This document shows, in pieces, positions 16,321-24,892 of a stretch of DNA of 64,000 bases. The stretch comes from an uncultured Luteitalea sp. (GTDB lineage Bacteria > Acidobacteriota > Vicinamibacteria > Vicinamibacterales > Vicinamibacteraceae): positions 434,001 to 498,000 of the forward strand of contig CAKTDA010000002.1 of the NCBI GenBank assembly GCA_934541105.1, written 5' to 3'. The notes beneath the pieces were generated by a model. That model made no database searches. It worked only from the letters and a program-made list of their open reading frames with translations, and was not told the origin of the DNA. Numbering within the stretch: position 1 is the first letter of the stretch; every line of letters starts with the position of its first letter. A program made the translations under genes and the position numbers.

Positions 16321-17457
16321 ATGAACAGACGACAGCTGCTCCACTCGCTTGCCGCGGCGCCCATTGCCGCCACCATGGCCCCCCGCGCGGCGCACGCGGC
16401 CGTACAGCCCGCGGGCGCTGCCGCCGCGGCCGATCACGTCATCGCGATCTCGCTCGATGGCGTGCGCACGCAGGAGATGTTCGGCGGCCTCGACACGACC
16501 ATCCTGCAGGCCGTGCTCGGCCCGAAGCGCAAGGCCGAGGAGCACGCGTTGTACGAGCAGTTCTGGCGCCCGACGCGCGAGGCGCGACGCGAAGCGCTCA
16601 TGCCGTTCCTCTGGGGCACCTTCCTGAAACAGCACGCCTCCATCGTCGGCGACCGTGAGGCCGGCAGCGTCATGACGCTCGGCAACACCATGCGCTTCAG
16701 TTATCCGGGCTACGCCGAGCTCATGACCGGTGCGCCGCACGACGACGTCATCACGACCAACGACAACAAGCGGTACCCGTTCGAGACGGTGCTGCAGTTC
16801 CTGCGTCGCGAGTTCGCGCTGCCGCAGGAGGGCGTGGCGTGCTTCGGGTCGTGGAACGTGTTCGAGTCGATCCCGGCATCGAGGGACGGCGACGTGTTCA
16901 TCAACGCGGGGTACCAGGACTACCCGACGGCCGACCCGCGGCTGCAGGCGCTCAACGTCGCGCAGCACGTCACGGTGCCGGTGTGGGACTCGGCGCGGTA
17001 CGACCACTACACGTGGCAGTTCGCGCTCGATCACCTGGTGCGGCACCGCCCCAAGGCGCTGTGGATTGCGCTCGACGAGACCGACGACTGGTCGCACAAC
17101 GGCGCGTACGTGCGCGTGATCCAGTGGCTGCACCGGTTCGACGGCTGGCTGAAGGCGCTGTGGGAGATGCTGCAGGCCACGACGCCGTTCGCCGGCCGGA
17201 CCGCGATCATGCTCGTCACCGACCATGGCCGCGGCAACGGGCCGGACGACTGGCGGAGTCACGGCAAGGACGTGGAGGGCGCGCAGTACGTCTGGGCGAT
17301 CGTCGCGTCGCCGCAATGGCGCGTGCGCGGCGTGTGGACGTCTGGTCATGCGCCTGCGTCGCAGAGCCAGGTGGCCGCGACGGTCGCGTCGCTCGTCGGG
17401 CGGGACTGGAAGAGCGCGTCGCCGGCCGCTGGCGCGCCGCTCGCGCCTCCGGCGTGA
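16321..17457 (+). CDS. Exported alkaline phosphatase/sulfatase-fold hydrolase
   Basis: A 378-residue enzyme of the alkaline-phosphatase superfamily. The N-terminus MNRRQLLHSLAAAPIAA is a Tat-like signal with a twin arginine. Metal ligands appear in order: ISLDGVR (Asp), the TLGNTMRFSYPGYAELMTG nucleophile loop, DETDDWSHNG (Asp, His), VTDHGRG (Asp, His) and a final SGHAP. It probably cleaves phosphate or sulfate esters in the periplasm. Its tight linkage to the fucosidase suggests processing of modified (for example sulfated) fucose-containing glycans. It is not a classical sulfatase because no CxPxR motif is present. Confidence 0.75.
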   Translation: MNRRQLLHSLAAAPIAATMAPRAAHAAVQPAGAAAAADHVIAISLDGVRTQEMFGGLDTTILQAVLGPKRKAEEHALYEQFWRPTREARREALMPFLWGTFLKQHASIVGDREAGSVMTLGNTMRFSYPGYAELMTGAPHDDVITTNDNKRYPFETVLQFLRREFALPQEGVACFGSWNVFESIPASRDGDVFINAGYQDYPTADPRLQALNVAQHVTVPVWDSARYDHYTWQFALDHLVRHRPKALWIALDETDDWSHNGAYVRVIQWLHRFDGWLKALWEMLQATTPFAGRTAIMLVTDHGRGNGPDDWRSHGKDVEGAQYVWAIVASPQWRVRGVWTSGHAPASQSQVAATVASLVGRDWKSASPAAGAPLAPPA

Positions 17458-17466
17458 GGTGCGCCG

Positions 17467-20169
17467 TTACTCCGGCTCGCCGTCCTCGATGGTGATGCCG
17501 AGGCGCTTCCGCTTCAGGAACAGGCCCTTGCGCGTGATGCCGAGGCGCCTTGCCGTGTCGGACAGGTTGTTGCGGGAGAGGTGCAGCGCCCGCGGGATGG
17601 CCGCGCGTTCCAGGTCGTCGTACATCCGCTGCAGGGGCTGATCGAGCTGCACCGTCACGGAGGGTGCGGACGAGTACGCCTGCCACATGTCGGCCGGCGG
17701 CGCCGATGCGGGCGAGCGGATGGGTTCCGACAACTGGTCGAGGCCGACGATCTCGTTCTCGTCGCACAGGGCGACGATGCGCTTCAGCTCGTTCGTGAGC
17801 TGCCGGACGTTGCCGGGCCACTCGTAGGCCGACAGGCGTTCGAGCACGTGCGGTGAGAGCTGCGGCGCCAGCTTGCCCGCAGCCTTCGCGTGCTGTGTCA
17901 GGAAGTGGTTGATGAGGGTCGGGATCTCCTCGCGCCTGTCACGCAGGGGCGGAATCGTGAGCGACACGACGTTGAGGCGGTAGTACAGGTCCTCGCGGAA
18001 GCGGCCTTCCTTCACGAGGCGATCGAGGTGTGCGTTGGTGGCGGCCACGATGCGGACGTCCACGTGCTGAGGACGCTCGCCGAGCGGCTGGATCTCGCCG
18101 CTTTCGAGGAAGCGCAGGAGCTTCGGCTGCAACTCGGGGCTCAGCTCACCGATCTCGTCGATGAAGAGGGTGCCGCCTTCGGCCTCGCGAATGAGGCCGG
18201 TCGCGTCGCCGACCGCGCCTGTGAATGCGCCGCGCCGATACCCGAAGAGCTGCCCTTCGAGCAGGTCGCGCGGCACGGCGGTGACGTTGAAGGCCACGAA
18301 GCGCTTGTCCGCGCGTTTCGACAGCGCGTGGACTTCATTGGCGATTACGTCCTTTCCGGTGCCCGTCTCACCTCGCACGAGGACGGGCAGATCGGTTCGA
18401 GCCACTTGCCGCACTTCTTGAAGCAAACGCCGCATGTGCGTCGAGACGTAGAGTCCCCGCGTGCTTCCTACGGTGGCTTCGAGCTCGAAAAAATCGACTA
18501 GCCCGTTCCCGCGTTCTGTCGAGGCGTACAGTTGGACCGCGTGGAATACCCCCGTCATCAACGAGGAGAGCCTCTGCGCTCGCGTGTAGCTTTCGGGTGG
18601 CTTCACGAGCGCTATGCAGTCCACGCCGTCTGCTTGCCCGCATGACACGCGGCTCCAACCTTCGCGCTGCTGATGGATGCCGTCATGGGAGACAACGACA
18701 GATACGCCACCAACGCGGGCGACGGCTTGCGCGAACTCTGAGGCAAGCAATCGCGGAAACGGAGCCAAGGCAGCAAGGAAGGCCGCATCACTCGCGACGA
18801 CGATCGACTGGTAGGCGCTCCTCTTCGGCTTCTGTCCTTCGATCGGTAGGCCCGCAGTGCCGACGTTCTTCAGTCTTCGGCTTCGGCGCGCTTCGGTTCG
18901 GAGGCCGCAGCCCTTTAGCACTCGCTCTGAGCGTCCCATATGAACTCTCGCCACAGAGGCGAAGCCGCTGGCGCCAGCGAGCAATCCGCGCACGCGCTCT
19001 AAAAGACAGAGTATCTCCAGCGACGGGGAAGGATTGGCTAGTGTTGCTGCGTCCAGAAGGAGCCGCTCGGATTCCGTGACGTCATCGCGTGCAGCCAGTT
19101 CCGCGTCAAGGAGGAGCAGGCGGCACTGAGAATCTGTCGTGTGTCGATTGCCTGCTCGACGCAGCGCTGACCGAATGGCTTCACGCGCGACAGCCACACC
19201 ATGAATTGCATCGAGCACTCGCGCTTGTGTCGGAACGGCCTCGATCGCAACCCAACTCAGCGCACCCTCGTTGTCCATGAGCGACAGAAACTCGGTCACT
19301 TCCTCTACACCAGCGACCGCAGACCCGCACTCGAGAAGTGCCGCGACGTAGGTTTCGAGCACGGCCAATCGGAAAGTCGGCGAGAGCCCTGGAGTGTCGA
19401 GTAAGTCCTTGGCGTTCTTTTCTGCTTGACGTATGGCACCCGTCCGAAACTGCAGCTGAGCGAGGTTCGCGCGGCATAGCCGTGCCAAACCAACGCTGCC
19501 GGCGATCTCCGATGCGTTCAGTGCATCCTTGGCTACCGCGTAGGCCGCGTCGTTCTGGAACAGCAGAGCGAGCGTAGATGAGAGCGCCAACTTCGTACGG
19601 CCAATCAATGCATAGTGTGGCGCGCCAGCTAGGAGTTCGACCGCCCTATCAAGATGCCGCCTGGCGGAGAGGAGCCTTCCGCTCTGGGCCTCTGCTTGGC
19701 CCACTCGGGAGTGAAGGTCTGCCAGGAGTCTCGGTTGATTGCTGCGAAGAACCAGACGCTTGACCTGGTCGAGCAGATCACTCGATTCGCTCTGACCAGA
19801 CGCGTGGTGGAGACTTGTAAACAAGCGCAGAGCAGAGCGCGCAGCTTCGGAGTGATCGCCCGCGGCCTCCGCGAGGCGGACGCCAGACCTCAGTAGAGGG
19901 ATGGCGGTTGCTCGATCAGCGCGATCGATCCAGACGGAGGCAGCGACACGTCGAGCACCAGCAACTAGGCTTGGTTTGTCGGAATGCGCCTTCTCAATAC
20001 TCTCTGCCAGGCGCAGGGACCGTTCGGAGTGTCCTAGCTCGTTCAGCGCCTCTGCGCACAGCAGAGCCAAGTGGGGTTCGCTGGGGCGGGAATCGCCAAA
20101 TACAGCGAGGGCCGCACCAAAGCGGCCCTCGGCAAAGAGATGCTTCGCGCGTTCCAGGGGTTGAAGCAA
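17467..20169 (-). CDS. Sigma-54-dependent activator: TPR-like N-terminus, AAA+ and Fis-type HTH
   Basis: A 900-residue enhancer-binding protein. Residues 1-~420 are helical repeats of TPR type; ~450-570 resembles a GAF-like sensor. The AAA+ domain (~580-800) has Walker A GETGTGKD, GAFTGA (the sigma-54 contact loop, intact), Walker B TLFIDEIGEL and the R-finger region FREDLYYRLNV. The C-terminus has a Fis-family helix-turn-helix (LSDTARRLGITRKGLF). It should therefore open sigma-54 promoters in response to a signal read by the TPR half. The start is TTG at 20169 beside a 13-bp palindrome. The N-terminal half has lower GC in sampled lines (about 57-65%) than its own AAA+ part and neighbours. 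It lies 60 bp downstream of the subtilisin gene, same strand. Confidence 0.88.
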   Translation of the reverse strand: MLQPLERAKHLFAEGRFGAALAVFGDSRPSEPHLALLCAEALNELGHSERSLRLAESIEKAHSDKPSLVAGARRVAASVWIDRADRATAIPLLRSGVRLAEAAGDHSEAARSALRLFTSLHHASGQSESSDLLDQVKRLVLRSNQPRLLADLHSRVGQAEAQSGRLLSARRHLDRAVELLAGAPHYALIGRTKLALSSTLALLFQNDAAYAVAKDALNASEIAGSVGLARLCRANLAQLQFRTGAIRQAEKNAKDLLDTPGLSPTFRLAVLETYVAALLECGSAVAGVEEVTEFLSLMDNEGALSWVAIEAVPTQARVLDAIHGVAVAREAIRSALRRAGNRHTTDSQCRLLLLDAELAARDDVTESERLLLDAATLANPSPSLEILCLLERVRGLLAGASGFASVARVHMGRSERVLKGCGLRTEARRSRRLKNVGTAGLPIEGQKPKRSAYQSIVVASDAAFLAALAPFPRLLASEFAQAVARVGGVSVVVSHDGIHQQREGWSRVSCGQADGVDCIALVKPPESYTRAQRLSSLMTGVFHAVQLYASTERGNGLVDFFELEATVGSTRGLYVSTHMRRLLQEVRQVARTDLPVLVRGETGTGKDVIANEVHALSKRADKRFVAFNVTAVPRDLLEGQLFGYRRGAFTGAVGDATGLIREAEGGTLFIDEIGELSPELQPKLLRFLESGEIQPLGERPQHVDVRIVAATNAHLDRLVKEGRFREDLYYRLNVVSLTIPPLRDRREEIPTLINHFLTQHAKAAGKLAPQLSPHVLERLSAYEWPGNVRQLTNELKRIVALCDENEIVGLDQLSEPIRSPASAPPADMWQAYSSAPSVTVQLDQPLQRMYDDLERAAIPRALHLSRNNLSDTARRLGITRKGLFLKRKRLGITIEDGEPE

Positions 20170-20182
20170 CGGTAGCCTACCG
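20170..20182. promoter_or_regulatory. 13-bp palindrome at the start of the sigma-54 activator gene
   Basis: CGGTAG-C-CTACCG abuts the TTG start codon and contains TAGGCT, a possible -10 four bases before it. A candidate operator for autoregulation, or a short hairpin. Confidence 0.4.
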
Positions 20183-20229
20183 GTGGCGGCAGATTACCCT
20201 TCAACTTGCCATCCGCGCAATCCGCCGGG

Positions 20230-21942
20230 CTAGTCGCCCCACACGAGGGAGTCACCCCACACCAACGAGTCGCCCCACACGAGGCTGTCACCCCAGACCA
20301 GCGAATCACCCCACACGAGGCTGTCACCCCACACCAGTGAGTCGCCCCACACGAGGCTGTCGCCCCACACCAGCGAGTCGCCCCACACGAGGCTGTCACC
20401 CCACACCAGCGAGTCGCCCCACACGAGGCTGTCACCCCAAACGAGGGAGTCACCCCACACCAAGCTGTCGCCCCACACCAGCGAGTCACCCCAGACGAGG
20501 CTTGCCGCATCCACCTTCGCGGCGAACGTGATTCCGCCGCGGTCGATGACCTCGCCGGCAATCGTCGTCTGCGCCAGGCCGTCGAACCCGCTGCGAGCCG
20601 CAGTCACCGCCGACGCCACGTTCACCTCGCCGGCACCCGCCGCCGCGACACCCGATTCGGCCACACGGCTCGCAGTCAACTGGAGCACCGCCTTGACGTG
20701 GTGCGGCTTGAGCGCCGGGTTCGCCTGCAGCACGAGCGCCGCCGCGCCACTCACCATCCCCGCCGCCATGCTCGTCCCCGACAGCTGCTGGTACAGCATG
20801 GTCCCCAGCCCCGTGCGGACGGCGCCCTTCTTCAACGCCAGTGTGCTCAGCTCGGAACCGGCCGACAGGACCCTGCGCCCCGGCGCCGCGAGATCGGGCT
20901 TCATGAACCCGTCGACCGCCGTCAGCCCGCGCGAACTCCAGTCGGCAACGCGGTCGTCGCTGCGCACCGCCGTGCCCATCGTGTCGATGGCACCCACCGT
21001 GATTGCCGACGGCGCGTTGCCAGGCGACGTGATGCCGTCGCGCACGCGCGTGCCGTCGGGCAGCGTCCCCCAGTTGCCCGCCGAAACCACGACCACGAGG
21101 CCCGCCCGGCTCGCCCGCTCCACCGCCTGCACGAGCGGGTCGTCGGCCCAGCTCTCGAGCACCGGCCGGCCGAGCGACAAGTTCACCACCCGCAGCCCGT
21201 AGGTCGCGCGGTTGGCAATCGCCCAGTCGATTGCCGCAATGACGTCGCTCGTCTTGCCCTGGCCCTGCGCGTCGAGCACGCGCAGGTTCACGAGGTGCGC
21301 CCCGGGGGCCACGCCGCTGAATCGCCCGGCGCGCTTGGTCACACTGCCCGCCGCAATCCCCGCCACGTGCGTGCCGTGCCCGTACGCATCGACCCCACGC
21401 TGCCAGGACGACACGAAGTCGACCGACGCTACCACGCGCCCGCGCAACGACTCGTGCAGCACCGAGATGCCCGAGTCGATCACCGCAATACCCACACCCC
21501 TGCCGTCCACGCCGGGCAGCCCGAGCAGCCCCACCCAGGCCTGGTCGGCCCCGAGCGCGACGACCTCGGTCGCCATGTGGGCCGACACGGTCGCATCTTC
21601 TGCAACGACAGGAACTGCGGGATCAGCCGCAAGACGCGACAATGACGCAGGATCTGCCACCTGGAGGACCGCGCCAGTCGCCAGCACGCGACGAACCGTC
21701 AGCTTGTGGCGCGCCGCCAGCGCCTTCACCTGCTCCGGCGTGCCCCGCACGATCACGTCGCGCGCCGCCCCGCCACGCACCGTGTCCGCAAGGCCGCGCG
21801 ACAACCTGGCCCGGTGCCCGTTGGCGTGCAGCGCCGAAGGCAGCGCCAGCACGGCAAAGGCCATTGAAATCCAGACGACAGTGCGGATGATCGACTGGCG
21901 GACAGACGTACCGCGCAACTCGAAAGAGCCTGAGAGCGACAT
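20230..21942 (-). CDS. Secreted subtilisin-like serine peptidase (S8) with C-terminal SLVWGD repeats
   Basis: A 570-residue subtilase. Signal peptide (1-40), an I9-type propeptide (~60-122), then the catalytic domain with Asp156 (IDSGIS), His192 (GHGTHVAG) and Ser391 (SGTSMAAG). Oxyanion Asn lies in SAGNWG. After a linker, residues 481-570 are fifteen perfect SLVWGD hexapeptides running to the stop codon. Similar WGD-ending repeats are, to my knowledge, found on acidobacterial subtilases; their role is unknown. The enzyme is exported and probably self-processing. A candidate sigma-54 promoter lies upstream and a sigma-54 activator gene follows directly. Confidence 0.9.
   Translation of the reverse strand: MSLSGSFELRGTSVRQSIIRTVVWISMAFAVLALPSALHANGHRARLSRGLADTVRGGAARDVIVRGTPEQVKALAARHKLTVRRVLATGAVLQVADPASLSRLAADPAVPVVAEDATVSAHMATEVVALGADQAWVGLLGLPGVDGRGVGIAVIDSGISVLHESLRGRVVASVDFVSSWQRGVDAYGHGTHVAGIAAGSVTKRAGRFSGVAPGAHLVNLRVLDAQGQGKTSDVIAAIDWAIANRATYGLRVVNLSLGRPVLESWADDPLVQAVERASRAGLVVVVSAGNWGTLPDGTRVRDGITSPGNAPSAITVGAIDTMGTAVRSDDRVADWSSRGLTAVDGFMKPDLAAPGRRVLSAGSELSTLALKKGAVRTGLGTMLYQQLSGTSMAAGMVSGAAALVLQANPALKPHHVKAVLQLTASRVAESGVAAAGAGEVNVASAVTAARSGFDGLAQTTIAGEVIDRGGITFAAKVDAASLVWGDSLVWGDSLVWGDSLVWGDSLVWGDSLVWGDSLVWGDSLVWGDSLVWGDSLVWGDSLVWGDSLVWGDSLVWGDSLVWGDSLVWGD
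20233..20502 (-). repeat. Fifteen 18-bp tandem repeats encoding SLVWGD
   Basis: Fifteen 18-bp units encode identical hexapeptides with only synonymous changes (ctc/ctg leucines, gac/gat, ggc/ggt). In part of the array the synonymous variants alternate, giving a 36-bp higher-order period. Protein-level identity with silent variation indicates selection on the peptide. Confidence 0.95.
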
Positions 21943-22286
21943 ATTGCGTGAACTCCGGACGTGAAGGTGACCGACGCCGGCCTGGCACTTCGGACACCCG
22001 GCGGCTGCTCGTCGCCACCGGGCCCGGGCAGGGTCCGGACATCCTCATCAATACACGCCGCGTGCCACGTGGCAGAAACTGCGATCTAACGCTCCCGGAC
22101 GGCCGACCGAACGGACCTGCAGGGAAGCGCAGCAGAAGCCGACACACCGAGAAACGCCAAGATGCGACAGATTTGTAGAACCGCACCCGCAGCTCATCAG
22201 TCGGCGCCCACACGGACGAGCTCCGCGAAGCAGGCTGCCGATCGGTCAAGATCTTGGCCGGTCCAGCCAAGGAATTGGCCGACCGC
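21943..22286. other. Divergent intergenic region, subtilisin / ABC binding protein
   Basis: A 344-bp non-coding stretch, less GC-rich than the flanks. It holds the candidate -24/-12 promoter at 22052-22067. A TTG-initiated extension of the ABC gene from 22254 is possible but not favoured. No RNA gene or terminator was recognised. Confidence 0.6.
22052..22067 (-). promoter_or_regulatory. Candidate sigma-54 (-24/-12) promoter of the subtilisin gene
   Basis: Read on the minus strand: TGGCACG, a perfect -24 block, four bases, then GTGTA against the -12 consensus TTGCA. Spacing is exact; the -12 has G for T and T for C. Transcription would start near 22041, about 100 bases before the ATG. The neighbouring activator with an intact GAFTGA loop supports it. 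Confidence 0.45.
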
Positions 22287-23981
22287 ATGAAGCGCCTTGC
22301 AGGGCCGCTGCTCCTCCTCGCCCTCGTCCTTGCCGCCCTCTTGTGGCTCCTCCCCGGAGGCGACCGCCCCGCCGGGCACGACGCCACCATCGTCGCGACG
22401 ATGAGGTCAGAGCCCAGAAGCTTCAACCGGATGCTCGCAAGGGATCGGGCATCGCTTGCGGTCAGCCAGCTCGTCCATGAACCGCTCGTGCGCGTGAACC
22501 ACGCCACCCAGCAGCTCGAACCGGCCCTGGCCGCGTCGTGGGTGGATACCGACGATGGCCTGACGGTCCGCCTGACCCTGCGTGAAGGCGCCCGCTTCGC
22601 CGACGGCTCACCCGTGACCGCAGACGACGTCGTCTTCTCGCTCGCCGCCGCGCACGACGAAGGGGTCGGGAGCGCCATCGCCGACAGCCTCCTCGTGGAC
22701 GGACGTCCGCTCGAGGCCCGCGCCATCGATCTGCAGACGGTCGAGCTGCGGTATCCCTCGCCCTACGGCCCCGGCCTGCGCCCGCTGCACGCGCTGCCCA
22801 TCCTTCCCCGCGCGCGATACGCCGATGCCGTCGCGGCCGGCACACTCGGCGCGGCCTGGGCCACCGACGCCGACCCGGCCGGCATGGTCGGAGCCGGCCC
22901 CTTCGTCGTCGCAGGCCACGAGCCCGGTGTGGCGGTCCATCTGCGGCGCAACCCGCATTACTGGCGCACGGCTGACGACGGCACGCGCCTGCCCCGTGTC
23001 GACGGCATGCGCCTCGACATCGTGCCGACGCAGGACGCCGAGATGCTGCGGCTCCGCAGCGCCGAGGCCGACATCACGACCTCGGAGCTCCGACCCGATG
23101 ACCTGCCGGAAGCCCGCGCGCTCGCGGCCCGGCAGGAACTCCAGGTGTTCGACCTCGGACCGGGCCTCGAGGCCGACATGCTGTGGTTCAACCTCGCGCC
23201 GCCCGCGTCCGCCGAAGACCGGCGCGGGTGGCTTCGCCAGCGCGAGTTGCGGGAAGCCATCGCGCACGCCGTCGATCGCGCCGCGTTCATCAACGCCGTG
23301 TATCGCGGGGCCGCGGTGCAGGCCTCGAGCCTGATCACGCCGGGCAACGTCGCCTGGCACGCCGACGACCTCGCGCCGCGGCCGTACTCGCCGGCGATGG
23401 CCGGGGAACTGCTGGACCGCATCGGCGTGCGCGACCGCAACGGCGACGGCATCCGCGAGGACGTCCATGGCACGCCGGCGACCTTCACGCTCCTCGTGCA
23501 GCAGGGACACACGACGCGGCAGCGTGCCGCCGCCGTGATCCAGGAGTCGCTGCGTGCCGTCGGCCTGCAGATGGAGATTGCCACCCTCGACGCGCGCAGC
23601 CTGCAGGAACGGCTCGTCGGCGGCGCCTACGAGGCGATGTACCACGCGCTCCCGGGCACCGACACGGACCCGTCGGGCCTGATGGAGTTCTGGCTGTCGT
23701 CGGGAAGCTTCCACCTCTGGCACCCGCGTCAGTCCTCACCGGCAACGCCCTGGGAGGCCGAGATAGACGCGCTGATGACGCGTCAGCTCCACCTCACCAG
23801 TCAGGAGGAACGGCAAAGGCTCGTGCGGCAGGCACAGCACGTCCTCCATCGCGAGCTGCCGATCGTCGTCTTTGCCGCGCCGAACGTCAGCATCGCCACG
23901 AGCGCGCGGCTCACGCACGTGCGGCCCGGCCTGCTGGCGCCGCAGGTGCTGTGGGACGCCGCCGGGATCGGCGTCCGCTGA
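22287..23981 (+). CDS. Peptide/nickel-type ABC transporter substrate-binding protein
   Basis: A 564-residue SBP_bac_5 family protein with an N-terminal hydrophobic segment (1-25) as signal or membrane anchor; no lipobox cysteine is evident. Family marks: LTLREGARFADGSPVTADDVVFS, NPHYW and REAIAHAVDRAAFIN. It captures oligopeptides or similar ligands in the periplasm for the two permeases that follow (5-bp gap, then a 4-bp overlap). Start: ATG 22287 at the hydrophobic stretch; the frame can also begin with TTG at 22254. No ATP-binding subunit is encoded here, so an ATPase from elsewhere must serve it. Confidence 0.85.
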   Translation: MKRLAGPLLLLALVLAALLWLLPGGDRPAGHDATIVATMRSEPRSFNRMLARDRASLAVSQLVHEPLVRVNHATQQLEPALAASWVDTDDGLTVRLTLREGARFADGSPVTADDVVFSLAAAHDEGVGSAIADSLLVDGRPLEARAIDLQTVELRYPSPYGPGLRPLHALPILPRARYADAVAAGTLGAAWATDADPAGMVGAGPFVVAGHEPGVAVHLRRNPHYWRTADDGTRLPRVDGMRLDIVPTQDAEMLRLRSAEADITTSELRPDDLPEARALAARQELQVFDLGPGLEADMLWFNLAPPASAEDRRGWLRQRELREAIAHAVDRAAFINAVYRGAAVQASSLITPGNVAWHADDLAPRPYSPAMAGELLDRIGVRDRNGDGIREDVHGTPATFTLLVQQGHTTRQRAAAVIQESLRAVGLQMEIATLDARSLQERLVGGAYEAMYHALPGTDTDPSGLMEFWLSSGSFHLWHPRQSSPATPWEAEIDALMTRQLHLTSQEERQRLVRQAQHVLHRELPIVVFAAPNVSIATSARLTHVRPGLLAPQVLWDAAGIGVR

Positions 23982-23986
23982 AGCCG

Positions 23987-24892
23987 ATGCTGCGCGCCCT
24001 CGCGGGACGGCTGCTCTTCGCGCTGGCGCTCGCGCTCGTCGCATTCTCGGGCGTCTACGTACTGACCGACGTGGCCCCCGGCGACGTGCTCGGCGATCGC
24101 GCCGCCGAGATGTCGCCCGAGGCCATCGAGCGCGAGCGCGCACGGCTCGGCCTCGATCGCCCGGTCGTCGCCCGCCTCGGCACCCGCCTCGCGCGCCTTG
24201 CCACGCTCGATCTCGGCACGTCCGTCCGGTTCAACCGCCCCGTCCGCGCACTCGTCGCCGAACGCGCGGTGCCGACCCTCCAGGCGGGAGGCGCCGCGCT
24301 CCTGCTCGCACTCCTCCTCGGACTGCCAGCCGGCGTGCTGGCAAGCCGCGCCCGCCACCCGCTCGTCCCGCGCACGATCGCCAGCGTCTCGGTCGCCCTC
24401 CTGTCGATGCCTGCGCTCGTCATTGCCCTTGCGCTGACGGCACTCGGGTCGGCCGCACGGCTGCCGGGGTTCGCCATCATGGTGCTCGCGCTCGGACTGC
24501 CGGCCGCCGCGCTCTTCGAGCGCTTGCAGGCGCGCGCCATGGACACGGCCCTCGCCCACCCCTCGTTGCACGCGGCACGCGCGCGCGGCGTCCCGGCGCG
24601 GGCAATCGCCTGGCGCCACGCATGGCCGCTGTCACTGCCGTCCGTCCTCGGCCTCGTCGGCGTGGTCGCCAGCCAGTTGCTGAGTGGCGCGCTCGCGATC
24701 GAGCTCGTGACCTCGCGACCCGGGCTCGGGCGGCTGACGTTCGACGCCCTGCAGGCCCGTGACCTCGACCTCGCGGCCGGCTGCGCCGGCGCCGCCGCGC
24801 TCATCGTCGGTCTTGCGACGTTTGCCGCCGATGCCGTGCAACTGGCGCTCGATCCCCGGCTCATCGCCGACGATACGGGGAGGCAGGCGTGA
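23987..24892 (+). CDS. ABC transporter permease, DppB/OppB type
   Basis: A 301-residue inner-membrane permease. First helix at residues 8-28, then the conserved periplasmic TDVAPGDV stretch and a loop with ERERARLGLDRP; five more helices follow. The EAA-type loop (RARGVPARAIAWRHAWPLSLPSVL) contacts the ATPase. The first subunit of the permease pair; its stop overlaps the GTG start of the next gene. Confidence 0.88.
   Translation: MLRALAGRLLFALALALVAFSGVYVLTDVAPGDVLGDRAAEMSPEAIERERARLGLDRPVVARLGTRLARLATLDLGTSVRFNRPVRALVAERAVPTLQAGGAALLLALLLGLPAGVLASRARHPLVPRTIASVSVALLSMPALVIALALTALGSAARLPGFAIMVLALGLPAAALFERLQARAMDTALAHPSLHAARARGVPARAIAWRHAWPLSLPSVLGLVGVVASQLLSGALAIELVTSRPGLGRLTFDALQARDLDLAAGCAGAAALIVGLATFAADAVQLALDPRLIADDTGRQA

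Noticed and set aside
20233..20502. Regular repeats resembling a CRISPR array
   Set aside because: Units are directly adjacent with no unique spacers and encode a peptide in frame with the subtilisin.
20043..20561. A Cys/Gly/Thr-rich repetitive open frame across the repeat region
   Set aside because: It is another reading frame of the 18-bp SLVWGD array; the subtilisin frame explains the codon-silent variation.
22068..22090. A TGGCA-TGC element on the plus strand as a sigma-54 promoter for the ABC operon
   Set aside because: Spacing between GG and GC is 8 rather than 10 bases.
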